The position numbers were made by a program, and so were the translations under genes. From Paenibacillus cisolokensis (GTDB taxonomy: Bacteria > Bacillota > Bacilli > Paenibacillales > Paenibacillaceae), in the NCBI RefSeq assembly GCF_018403665.1, contig NZ_BOVJ01000056.1, forward strand, positions 1 through 32,339: DNA of 32,339 bases, in the 5' to 3' direction. Below, piece by piece: positions 9,214 to 17,679 of the stretch. How positions within the stretch are numbered: position 1 is the stretch's first letter; each line of letters starts with the position of its first letter. Under the pieces are notes generated by a model. The model worked only from the letters and a program-made list of their open reading frames with translations, did no database searches and was not told where the DNA came from.

Positions 9214-11372
9214 ATGAAATCACTCGTATTGGCCGAAAAGCCGAGCGTCGCGAAAGAAATCGCCCGGGTGCTCGGCTGCGGGCAAAAGCATAAAAGCTAC
9301 ATGGAAGGACCGGATTATGTCGTGACATGGGCGCTCGGACATCTTGTCACGCTGGCCGAGCCGGAGGATTACGACCCGAAATACCGGACATGGAAGTTGG
9401 AAGATTTGCCGATTATTCCGGAACGGATGAACCTGAAGGTGCTGAAGGAGACGGCCGGCCAGTTTCGCGCCGTCGCCCAGCTGTGCAAGCGTGCCGACCT
9501 TGGCGAGCTTATCATCGCGACCGACGCCGGGCGCGAAGGCGAGCTGGTGGCGCGCTGGATTATGGAGCTTGTCCGCTGGCGCAAGCCGTTCAAGCGGCTG
9601 TGGATTTCATCGCAGACGGACCAGGCGATCCGGGACGGCTTCCGGAATTTGAAGCCGGGACATCAATACGATGCGCTGTATCAGTCGGCCGTATGCCGCG
9701 CGGAAGCGGATTGGCTCATCGGTCTGAACGTGACGCGCGCGCTGACGACGAAATATAACGCGCAGCTCGCCGCCGGCCGCGTGCAGACGCCGACGCTGTC
9801 CATCCTGATCGAACGGGAGCGGGAAATTCGCGATTTCCAGTCCAAGCCTTACTGGACGATCGCGGCCGATTTCGGCTCGTTCCAGGCGGTATGGCGCGAG
9901 AAGGACGGCCACGACGGGCGGCTGTGGGATGAGGCGCAGGCGGAGGCGATCGCGGAACGGGCGCGCGGGCGCGCCGCCAAGGTGACGAAGCTGCGCACGA
10001 CGGAGAAGAGCGAGCCGCATCCGCAGGCGTACGATTTAACCGAGCTGCAGCGGGATGCGAACAAGCGGCTCGGCTTCTCGGCGAAGCAGACGTCAAATGT
10101 GCTGCAGCGGCTTTACGAGCAGCACAAGCTGGTGACGTATCCGCGTACCGATTCCCGCTACATCTCCAGCGATATCGTGCCGACGCTGAAGGGCAGGCTG
10201 GAGAGCGTCGCTGTCGGGCCTTACGCGGCGCTGGCCCGCAAAGTTCTGCGGGGAACGCTGCCGGTATCGAAGCGGTTCGTCGACGACAGCAAGGTGAGCG
10301 ACCATCACGCGATCATTCCGACGGATCAGTATGTCAATCTGTCCGCGCTTACGAACGATGAGCGACGATTGTATGATCTGATCGTCCGCCGGTTTATCGC
10401 GCTGTTCTATCCGCCGTACCGGTACGACGAGACATCGGTCGTCCTCTCCGTCGGCGATGATCATTATTTCGCCAAAGGACGGATCGAGAAGGACGCCGGC
10501 TGGAAAGAGGTTTACGCATCCGGCGGGGCCGGTTCCCAGGGCGATGACGATTGGGACGACGAAGAGGACGGGGCGGACCGGAGCGACGCGCAGCCGGCGC
10601 AGCGGCTGCCGGAGCTGGCCGTCGGCCAGACGGTCCCGGTGAAGCAATGCCGCACGCGCGAGCAGCGGACGCAGCCGCCGGGCCGTTACACCGAAGCGGC
10701 GCTGCTGGCGAAGATGGAGAAGCACGGCCTCGGCACACCGGCCACCCGGGCCGATATTATCGAGAAGCTGCTGCAGACCGATACGATCGAGCGGACGCAG
10801 AACCGGCTCATCCCGACGGGCAAGGGCCGCCAGCTGTTCGAGCTCGTCGTGGATGAGCTGCGCAGCCCGGACATGACGGCGGAATGGGAGCGCGAGCTGG
10901 AGCGGATCGCCAAGGGCAAAGGCGACCCGCAATCGTTCATGGCCGGCATTCGGGAGCGGGCCCGGCTGTGGGTCGAGGAGGTCAAGCGGGAGACGAAGGA
11001 ATACAAGCCGCACAACCTGACGACCTCCCGCTGTCCGTCCTGCGGCAAGCCTTTGATGGAAGTGAAGGGCAAGCGTGGCAAGTCGCTCGTCTGCTCGGAC
11101 CGGGAATGCGACTACCGGCGGTCGGCGGAGCCGGCGCTGACGAACCGGAGATGTCCGCAGTGCCACAAGAAGATGGAAATCCGCAACGGCAAGGCAGGGA
11201 AATTTTTCATTGCCGTCCGTGCAACGTCATCGAGATGGTCGGCGACAAGCAGGGCGGCCGCGTAAGCAAGCATGAGCAGCGCAAGCTGATCGAGAAGTAC
11301 AGCGACAACGCGCCGTTGTCGAACAGCCTCGGCGATGCGCTGCGGGCAGCGCTGCAGCAGAAGGGCGAGTAA
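9214..11372 (+). CDS. topB: DNA topoisomerase III (type IA), frame broken once near 11205
   Basis: Type IA topoisomerase that relaxes and decatenates DNA. The ATG at 9214 has GGAG seven bases upstream. The Toprim domain begins KSLVLAEKPSVAKEIARVLG and contains the metal-binding ATDAGREGELVARW. The catalytic tyrosine is Tyr309 in LVTYPRTDSRYIS. The C-terminus has two zinc-ribbon-like units, CPSCGKPL...CSDREC and CPQCHKKM...HCRPC. The second is split by a frame change: the T run at 11203-11207 has five bases where six give GKFFHCRPCNVIEMVGDK. The new frame then runs to AALQQKGE and a stop at 11372. The repaired length of 719 residues matches Bacillus TopB. It appears unrelated in function to the flanking sugar loci. 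Confidence 0.95.
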
Positions 11373-11411
11373 GGCTGCCTGCGGCGGCGCCTCACAAATC
11401 ATAAAAAAACG

Positions 11412-11445
11412 AAACTGCCAGGATTCATTCCTGGCAGTTTTTTTT
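11412..11445 (+). terminator. Strong rho-independent terminator of topB
   Basis: The arms AAACTGCCAGGA and TCCTGGCAGTTT pair perfectly around a five-base loop and run straight into a tract of eight T. With A residues on the left flank it may also work in the reverse direction. Confidence 0.9.
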
Positions 11446-11456
11446 ACGTTGAAAAA

Positions 11457-11490
11457 AGTAAAATCTATATTTTTACTAAGTAAATTTTAC
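11457..11490. promoter_or_regulatory. Candidate LacI-type operators upstream of the regulator gene
   Basis: An inverted repeat with arms AGTAAAA (11457-11463) and TTTTACT (11471-11477) is followed at once by a palindrome GTAAA-T-TTTAC (11480-11490). The same AGTAAAA/TTTTACT arms recur in front of the binding-protein gene at 12530-12552. They overlap or precede the regulator's own candidate promoter, so autoregulation is plausible. Confidence 0.5.
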
Positions 11491-11513
11491 AAAAGAATAT
11501 TACCTGTTATATT
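11486..11513 (+). promoter_or_regulatory. Candidate promoter of the LacI-type regulator gene
   Basis: TTTACA (11486-11491) and TATATT (11508-11513) with a 16-base spacer precede the ATG at 11549. The -35 box overlaps the palindrome at 11480-11490. Confidence 0.4.
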
Positions 11514-11548
11514 TATATCATACAACTTTTCGATGGAGGCCGTAAAAC

Positions 11549-12509
11549 ATGATTGGATTGAAAGAGATCGCTAAGCTTGCGGGTGTTTCGGTGTCGACAG
11601 TATCCAATGTGCTGAACGGACGCAAAACGTCGGACAGGCGACACGGGAACGGGTGCTGCAAATATGTTCGGAATACGGCTACATGGAAACGTCGGGAAAA
11701 GCGGCGAAATCGGAAAAAATAAAACGGTTATCTTTATATTCAGCGATTTCGACCGGGACTTTTATTTGAAGATTATAGAAGGCATCAGCGATTGCCTGAC
11801 CGAGAACGGTTACGATTTGATCATTTGCACGAATAAATCGAGCGCCAATTTTATGCGGAGCAATTTTGCCAGCGGAGTGATCAGCCTGGACGGAAGTATG
11901 CCGGACGAGCTGCTCGTATCCGCCGCCAAGGCCAATTTTCCGATCGTCGTGATGGACCGTATTATTGAAAACGAACATGCCCATACTAAAAGCGTTATCG
12001 TTGACAACTATCCCGTTATGTGTGAAATGGTGCAGGGACTGGTCGACAAAGGGTTCAGACGATTCGGCTATATCGGCGGCCTCGCTTTTACGCTGGACAA
12101 TAAAGAACGTTTCGCCGGGCTGATCGATACGCTGGCCAAAAACGGCATTCCGTTCGACCAAAAGCTCTACTTCCATGGAAATTATCGCGAAAACAGCGGG
12201 TACCAGGCGGCCAAAATTATGATTTTGAGCAACGATGTGCCCGAGGTTGTCGTTTGCGCGAACGACAATATGGCCATCGGCGCGATCAAAGCTTTCGAAG
12301 AATACAACATCAGAGTTCCGGAAGACGTTGCCGTAACGGGATTTGACGATTCCGACATGGCGGCCGTGGCAGGTTTGACGACAATTTCCATCCCCCGATA
12401 CGAAAGCGGCTATATCGCGGCCAAAGAATTGCTGGCGATGATCAACGGCACAGGAGGGAAAGAACCGTTTAAACTGAGTGCGTCCGTCAAATGGAGAGGA
12501 ACGGCATAA
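11549..12509 (+). CDS. LacI-family transcriptional regulator, frame broken twice near its start
   Basis: Sugar-responsive repressor that probably controls the alpha-glucoside operon immediately downstream. The ATG at 11549 starts LKEIAKLAGVSVSTVSNVLN, the classical LacI helix-turn-helix with hinge. The frame then changes twice. The A run at 11624-11627 needs one more base to read RKNVGQATRERVLQICSEYG, and the A run at 11714-11719 needs one more to read EKNKTVIFIFSDFDRDFY. From there the periplasmic-binding-protein-like effector domain is continuous, with VVVCANDNMAIGAIKAF, VAVTGFDDSDMAAVAGLTT and a C-terminal SVKWRGTA. Repaired length is 320 residues, slightly short of the usual 330-340. Both lesions lie in A runs, so sequencing error is more likely than loss of the repressor. 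Confidence 0.88.
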
Positions 12510-12529
12510 ATCAGATTTTATATTCATGA

Positions 12530-12624
12530 AGTAAAATTCGTTGTTTTTTACTAATCCGAATAAGTAAAATTTATTGACGATTTATAAAATCGATTTTATA
12601 ATAAAGGCCAGTAAGCGTTTTACT
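12530..12624 (+). promoter_or_regulatory. Promoter and candidate operators of the alpha-glucoside operon
   Basis: A near-consensus promoter is present: TTGACG (12574-12579), a 17-base spacer, then TATAAT (12597-12602). Upstream are AGTAAAA/TTTTACT arms (12530-12552, nine-base spacer) and another AGTAAAA (12563-12569). At the expected transcription start is AGTAAGCGTTTTACT (12610-12624), an inverted repeat with the central CG typical of LacI/CcpA family operators. The arrangement suggests repression by the adjacent LacI-type protein. The last site could instead be a catabolite-response element. Confidence 0.6.
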
Positions 12625-12668
12625 CACTCGAGCAACTGGAATCACAACACCGTTAAGGGGGCATTACG

Positions 12669-13931
12669 TTGAAGAAGGTCAAAAAGTACTTCGGCATACT
12701 GGCCGCTACGGCGCTGTTGGCGGCTGCGGTAGGTTGCGGCAGTTCGACGGGCAACGATTCCGAGTCGGGCACCTCGGCGGACGGAACGGAAAAGTTGAAG
12801 AAAATTTCGATTTTCCAATCGAAGGTGGAAATTGCCGAACCGTTGGAAGCGCTAACGAAAAAGTATAAGGAAGAAACGGGCAACGAGGTTGAAGTGTGGG
12901 GCGCGGCGGGCGACGCTTATGCGACGCAGCTGCAGGCGAAGCTTACCGCCAATCAAGGGCCGACGATTTTCAGCGTGGCTCCCGGATCGGAAGCGGAGAA
13001 ATTCAAGTCCTATTACTACGACATGAGCAATGAGCCGTATGTGCAATATATCGCACCGAACATGGCTCTGGAAATCGACGGGAAAGTGGTCGGCGTGCCG
13101 TACGGCGTGGAAGGCTTCGGCTTGGTTTACAACAAGAGCCTGGTCGATCCCGCCAATGTGAAGGACCTGGATTCGTTTACGAAAACGCTGGAGAAGCTGA
13201 AGGCGGAAGGCGTTAACGGTCTGAGCCTCTCGCAGGAAGCGTACTTCCTGATCGGACATCTGCTCAATACGCCTTTTGCGCTGCAGCCCGATCCGCAGGC
13301 GTTCATCGAGCAATTGAACAAAGGCGAAGTGAAGATGGCGGATACGAAGGAATTCCAGGAGTTTGCGAAATTTCTGGATGCCATCAAAGCCAATACGAAA
13401 AATCCGCTCGAAGTCAAATACGATACCCAGATGGGCGATTTCGCGACCGGCAAAACGGCGATGGTGCATCAAGGCAACTGGAGCTACACCATGCTGGCCG
13501 ATTACGGGGACCTGGGTTTTGAAATCGGCATGATGCCTTTCCCGCTCGCCGGCAATGACAAGCTTGCCGTCGGCCAGGCAAGCAGCTGGGTCATTAACGG
13601 AAAAGCCGATCCGGAAGAAATCAAAGCGGCCAGCGCTTTCCTGAACTGGCTCTTCACAAGCGAGACGGGCAAAAATGCCATCGTGAACGAATTCAAATTC
13701 ATTCCGGCTATGACCAATATCGAAGCGAACGAACTGGATCCTCTGTCCCAGGCCGTGCATGAAGCGACGAAGAGCGGCAACACGATTCCGTGGGCATTCC
13801 GTGATTTCCCGCAGGGCTTTATTGTGAACGACCTGGCTCCGCTCGCACAGGAATACTTCCTGAGCAAAAACATGACCGGGGAGCAGTTCCTGCAGAAGCT
13901 TGATGAAGTGTGGGCAAAGGCGGCAAAATAA
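12669..13931 (+). CDS. Extracellular sugar-binding lipoprotein (family 1, maltodextrin-binding-like)
   Basis: Surface lipoprotein of 420 residues that should deliver an oligosaccharide to the two permeases downstream. The TTG at 12669 follows AAGGGGG by seven bases. The signal peptide ends AAAVG-Cys23, a lipobox. The mature protein shows the family-1 pattern: ITFQ-like first strand (ISIFQSKVEI), VPYGVEGFGLVYNKSLVD, a TAMVHQGNWSYTML hinge strand and ASAFLNWLFTSETGK near the end. The frame is intact. It is the first gene after a strong promoter and is followed by an intra-operon hairpin, fitting its need for higher expression than the permeases. With a GH13 alpha-glucosidase in the same operon, an alpha-glucan oligosaccharide is the likely ligand, by inference. 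Confidence 0.92.
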   Translation: MKKVKKYFGILAATALLAAAVGCGSSTGNDSESGTSADGTEKLKKISIFQSKVEIAEPLEALTKKYKEETGNEVEVWGAAGDAYATQLQAKLTANQGPTIFSVAPGSEAEKFKSYYYDMSNEPYVQYIAPNMALEIDGKVVGVPYGVEGFGLVYNKSLVDPANVKDLDSFTKTLEKLKAEGVNGLSLSQEAYFLIGHLLNTPFALQPDPQAFIEQLNKGEVKMADTKEFQEFAKFLDAIKANTKNPLEVKYDTQMGDFATGKTAMVHQGNWSYTMLADYGDLGFEIGMMPFPLAGNDKLAVGQASSWVINGKADPEEIKAASAFLNWLFTSETGKNAIVNEFKFIPAMTNIEANELDPLSQAVHEATKSGNTIPWAFRDFPQGFIVNDLAPLAQEYFLSKNMTGEQFLQKLDEVWAKAAK

Positions 13932-13950
13932 AGCAATACAATTCAAAAAA

Positions 13951-13989
13951 ACAAAGGCCTAACCTCGATCGTCAGCGTTAGGCTTTTGT
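13951..13989 (+). terminator. Intra-operon hairpin between binding protein and permease genes
   Basis: Thirteen-base arms (13951-13963 and 13977-13989), complementary with one G:T pair, close a 13-base loop and are followed by TTTTCCTTTT. It probably acts as a partial terminator or as an mRNA 3' end stabiliser that raises the binding-protein to permease ratio. Confidence 0.7.
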
Positions 13990-14037
13990 TTTCCTTTTGA
14001 AAGCCGGAAACTATCTTTACTGAAATGAGTGAGACGG

Positions 14038-14912
14038 ATGAATAAAAGAAAGGATAAATTATGGTTCGCCATATTCACGGTGCCGCTCCTTTTTATTTTT
14101 ACAACCGTGGTCATCGTGCCGTTCGTCATCGGCATTGTCTATTCGTTCGTGGACTGGGACGGCATTCCCGCCAATCCCAAAGTGTTCGTCGGCTTTGACA
14201 ACTACGTCCAGATCTTCCAGGACGAGCGCTTTCTCGCTTCCGCATGGAAAACGGTTCTTTTTACCGTTATGGCGCTTCTGTCCGTCAATGTGCTGGGGCT
14301 CATCTTTGCGCTCCTTGTGACGACGGGGCTGAAGGCAAGCAATGCGGCGCGGACGATGCTGTTCATGCCGAACCTGATCGGCGGTTTGATTCTCGGTTAC
14401 ATCTGGCAGTTCATTTTTACGGATATTTTGTCCATGATCGGCGAGAAACCGGTTTCGGAAGTCTGTTCTTCAATTGGCTGCTCGACCCGCAATTCGCCTT
14501 GTATTCCCTGGTCGTCGTCTTTACATGGCAGATGGCCGGATATACGATGATTATTTATATTGCCGGCATTCAAGGCATTCCCGACGATTTGATGGAGGCG
14601 GCGAAAGTGGACGGGGCCAATTTGTGGCAAAGGCTGACCCGAATCGTATTCCCGCTGCTCATGCCTGCCATTACGATCTGCCTGTTCCTGACGTTGTCCG
14701 GAGCATTCAAAATTTTCGACGTCAATTTGTCGTTGACGAAGGGCGGACCGAACAACGCCACGGAATTGTTCGCCATGAACATTTACAATGAAATATTCAG
14801 CTACAGCCATTACGGGCTCGGACAGGCGAAAGCGATCGTCTTCTTCCTGATCGTCGCCGCCGTAACCTTGACGCAAGTCATCATTACGAAAAGGCGAGAG
14901 GTGCAAATGTGA
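14038..14912 (+). CDS. Sugar ABC transporter permease (MalF/LacF-like), frame broken once near 14447
   Basis: First permease subunit of the alpha-glucoside importer. The ATG at 14038 gives MNKRKDKLWFAIFTVPLLFI. About six membrane helices are seen, and the EAA loop reads LMEAAKVDGANLWQRLTRIV. The frame is lost after IGEK. The A run at 14446-14448 needs one more base to read EKTGFGSLFFNWLLDPQF, and the new frame then continues through TLTQVIITKRREVQM to the stop at 14912. Repaired length is about 291 residues, normal for the family. The ribosome site is weak, so a GTG at 14029 is an alternative start. The stop overlaps the start of the next permease. Confidence 0.9.
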
Positions 14913-15748
14913 TGAGAAAAACAAGCAAATGGATTTTCGAACTATTGCTTGTCGCCCTTGCGCTTGCATTCCTGTCGCCGATCTACATCATGATCGTCAA
15001 CTCGTTCAAAAACCGGGCGGAGCTGTACGAGAACGCATTGGCCCTGCCGTCCACGTTAAGCTTTCAGTATTATAAGCAGGCCATGGAGAAAATGAACTTT
15101 CTTACCGCATTCGGCAACTCGTTGTTTGTAACCGTCATTTCGGTCGCGATTGTCGTCATCCTGGCTTCCATGACGGCATGGATGCTGGTCAGAACGGAAA
15201 ACAAATTAAGTAAAATCATCTTTCTGACTTTCGTTTCCACGATGCTGATTCCTTTTCAGACGCTGATGATGCCGCTGATGCAAGTAATGGACTGGATCAG
15301 CCGGAATCTGCATATCCCGATGCTGAATACGCACGGGGGCTTGATCTATATGAATGTCGGCTTCCACGCCAGCATGGCGGTATTTCTGTATCACGGCTTT
15401 ATCAAGTCCGTCCCGGTTGCGCTCGAGGAGGCCGCGACGCTGGATGGCTGCGGCAAATTCGGCGTATTCTGGCGCATCGTCTTTCCGATGCTGAAGACCA
15501 TTACGATTACCATTGCGATTCTGGATGTCATCTCGATCTGGAACGACTATTTGCTGCCGTCCCTGACGCTTTCCGATAAAGGGCTCAGGACGATTCCGCT
15601 GTCCACCTTCTACTTCTTCGGTGAGTTCACTATCGTTTGGAATCTGGCGATGGCCGGATTGACGCTGACGATTATTCCGGTAGTCGTGTTCTACTTCTTC
15701 GCGCAAAAATATATCATCAAGGGCATTGCCGCCGGAGCGGTGAAATGA
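14912..15748 (+). CDS. Sugar ABC transporter permease (MalG/LacG-like)
   Basis: Second permease subunit, 278 residues and intact. It begins MRKTSKWIFELLLVALALAF and has the EAA loop LEEAATLDGCGKFGVFWRIV. It ends with the family signature YFFAQKYIIKGIAAGAVK. The ATG at 14912 has AGGTG eight bases upstream; the in-frame GTG at 14909 is the alternative. The last bases of this gene, including its stop codon, form the beginning of a 35-bp sequence that is repeated exactly after the next gene. It shares the operon with the binding protein, the metallophosphoesterase and the GH13 enzyme. Confidence 0.93.
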   Translation: MRKTSKWIFELLLVALALAFLSPIYIMIVNSFKNRAELYENALALPSTLSFQYYKQAMEKMNFLTAFGNSLFVTVISVAIVVILASMTAWMLVRTENKLSKIIFLTFVSTMLIPFQTLMMPLMQVMDWISRNLHIPMLNTHGGLIYMNVGFHASMAVFLYHGFIKSVPVALEEAATLDGCGKFGVFWRIVFPMLKTITITIAILDVISIWNDYLLPSLTLSDKGLRTIPLSTFYFFGEFTIVWNLAMAGLTLTIIPVVVFYFFAQKYIIKGIAAGAVK

Positions 15749-15772
15749 TCGCCGTTTGAAACAAGCGAGACT
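15738..15772 (+). repeat. 35-bp exact direct repeat, left copy
   Basis: This sequence begins CGGTGAAATGATCGCCG and ends AAGCGAGACT. It contains the last codons and stop of the permease gene, so this copy is the native one. An identical copy is at 17606-17640. The two bracket the metallophosphoesterase gene. Confidence 0.95.
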
Positions 15773-15804
15773 TGCGCGATTGCGACGAAGGGAGCAGCTG
15801 AAGA

Positions 15805-17595
15805 TTGAGAATTGTCATTCTCGGTGATTTTCATTTAAAACCCGAAGATTACGAACTGACGCGGTCGGCGATGGAAGATATTGCGAACTGCAAGCCGGAT
15901 TTGATTATCCCGCTCGGCGACTTCGGCAGCCAGGAGAACATCGGCCGCGTTGCCGGACTGGAAGAAGCGGAACGATTTTGCGAATGCCGGGCGTGCCGTT
16001 GAGACCGATTTTGGGAAACCACGATTTGGAACGGGAGTCCGGCAACGGGAAGCAGCCGAAAGGCACGATGCAGGAACGCTTTTTGCAAATGTTTCAGTTG
16101 GATAAGCCGTACGGTGTGCTGGAATTCGAAAACTATCGATTCTTTTTCGCTTCGACGGAACCGCAAAGTCCGGATTCCTGCTATGACGTACAGGAGGTGT
16201 TCGCCTCCGACGAGCAATTTGCCTGGCTGACCGGAAAGCTCAAGGAACGTCCGAATGTCCCTGTTATATTTTTACTCACGCTCCCCCGGTCGGTTCCGGG
16301 CTGCGCACGGTGCCGCGCGTCCACGTACGGTCGACGAACGCTTACCTGGACGAAAACCATGATCCTTACCGGTGGTATTATTTATTCAAAAATTGTCCGG
16401 AAATCGTCATGTGGTTTTCGGCCCATTATCATTTGAGTCACATGCATCCTGATTCCCATACGTACCGGTTTGGAACCCACTTTTTATAACCGGCGTGCAC
16501 GGCGCTTCTTTCACCCGCGACGGGCTGCGGCAATCCCGCATCGTGGACATCGGGGATAACGCCGTCACGGTACGCACGCTCGATCATATCAAGCGTTCGG
16601 TGACCGACGAAGGAGGCTGGAGGCACGAGGGTCCGATCCGATCGTTAATCAAAAAACCGGACGTCTTGCTGTCCCGCGTTCACTCCATCCCGGTCGGCGA
16701 AGCCCCGGCCATCCCGGGCGGCATCGTTCCGCTGTCCCCCGACCGGTGCCTGGTATCGACGGAGGACGGTTTTACGTGGGAGGCCGAACCGGGGGTGGAA
16801 GCCGTTTTCGGCACATGCCACATCGGTCCGGTTTTGTCTGCTGTAGCCGCTTCGGAAGAGCATATCTGGCTCGCTTGGGGAAATTCGGTCGGCCGCAGCG
16901 ACCGGCACAGTCCCTGGCGGTTTGTCCGGGATGCGAACGGGGATTGGCCATCTGTGAAGTGGCAGTTCGAAAATGAAGCGGACGGTATGGCCGTAAGACC
17001 GGAAGGCGGCGTGTGGGTGGCGGCGGGTCCGGATTTGTGGAAAATCGATGACGCCGCGGCGAGCGGCTCGCCGTCCGCCGTTCGAATCTCCCCGCTCCCC
17101 GAACGAAGCCGGGCGTTGATTGCGGATGGGCGTACCTTATGGTCTGTCGCCGACTCGGGCACCGTATACCGGTACGATGAGGAGCGGCAGTCTTTTCAGC
17201 CTTATATGAAAAACGTACTAGCGTGGGATTCGTGGAGAGGGTACCATGCAGCGATTGTTGCCGATAATGGCGTTCTCCGGCTGAAATCAATGGACGAACG
17301 AAATCAGTATGAGGTATCGCTGCCGGTCCCGGTCGGCGAAGGCGCGCACGTTCAGGCGATCTGTTTGGGCAATCATCATGTTTTGGTTATCGCCGGCGGG
17401 CAAGCGTTCTTTGCCATCGTAAATCTGCAAATCGTGAGCAAGCTCGAAACGCCGAACGGCTATGCGGCTTCGACAGCCAGAGCGTATCACGCGAAGGCGG
17501 ACAATGTTTGTTCGTCGTTTTACATCTCGGTGCAATCGAACGATCCGGGCGTGCGGCCGAGGCTCGAAATGTGGGAAGCCGCTCTCCGTTATTAG
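15805..17595 (+). CDS. Calcineurin-type metallophosphoesterase with propeller-like C-terminal domain, frame broken three times
   Basis: The TTG at 15805 has GGGAG upstream and opens RIVILGDFH, motif I with Asp8 and His10. Motif II is LGDFGS (Asp39). The other motifs lie in successive frames: GNHD after the T run at 15976-15979, FTHAPP after the T run at 16269-16273, and FSAHYHLSH just before the T run at 16481-16485. Adding one T to each run restores a single protein of about 597 residues with all five metal-binding motifs in order. The C-terminal 360 residues show repeated short units such as HIWLAWGNSVGRSD, GVWVAAGPDLWKID and TLWSVADSGTVYRYD, resembling beta-propeller blades. No signal peptide is visible, so it is probably cytoplasmic. 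It lies between permease and alpha-glucosidase genes. A role on a phosphorylated sugar or a cyclic nucleotide is conceivable, but the substrate is unknown. Confidence 0.8.
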
Positions 17596-17605
17596 GGCGC
17601 CGCAC

Positions 17606-17640
17606 CGGTGAAATGATCGCCGTTTGAAACAAGCGAGACT
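17606..17640 (+). repeat. 35-bp exact direct repeat, right copy
   Basis: Identical to 15738-15772, but here it is not part of a permease gene. It lies between the stop of the phosphoesterase gene and the start of the GH13 gene, carrying a relic of the permease gene end (GTG-AAA-TGA). Confidence 0.95.
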
Positions 17641-17679
17641 CATGCATCGCAGGGTTAGCAGCAAAGAGGAGTGTCCGAT

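Noticed and set aside
7533..9215. Long leftward open frame of 560 codons opposite the GH2 gene
   Set aside because: The sense strand has complete GH2 domains and catalytic residues. The antisense product is low in recognisable structure and lacks a ribosome site.
12610..12624. Definite CcpA catabolite-response element
   Set aside because: The site fits a general LacI-family operator equally well, and the neighbouring LacI-type gene has related sites. It cannot be assigned to CcpA from sequence alone.
15738..17640. CRISPR repeat-spacer unit
   Set aside because: Only two copies exist, about 1.87 kb apart with a gene between them, and the left copy is part of a coding sequence.
15738..17640. 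Transposon or insertion sequence around the phosphoesterase gene
   Set aside because: No transposase frame and no terminal inverted repeats. The flanking repeat is direct and 35 bp, far longer than normal target duplications.
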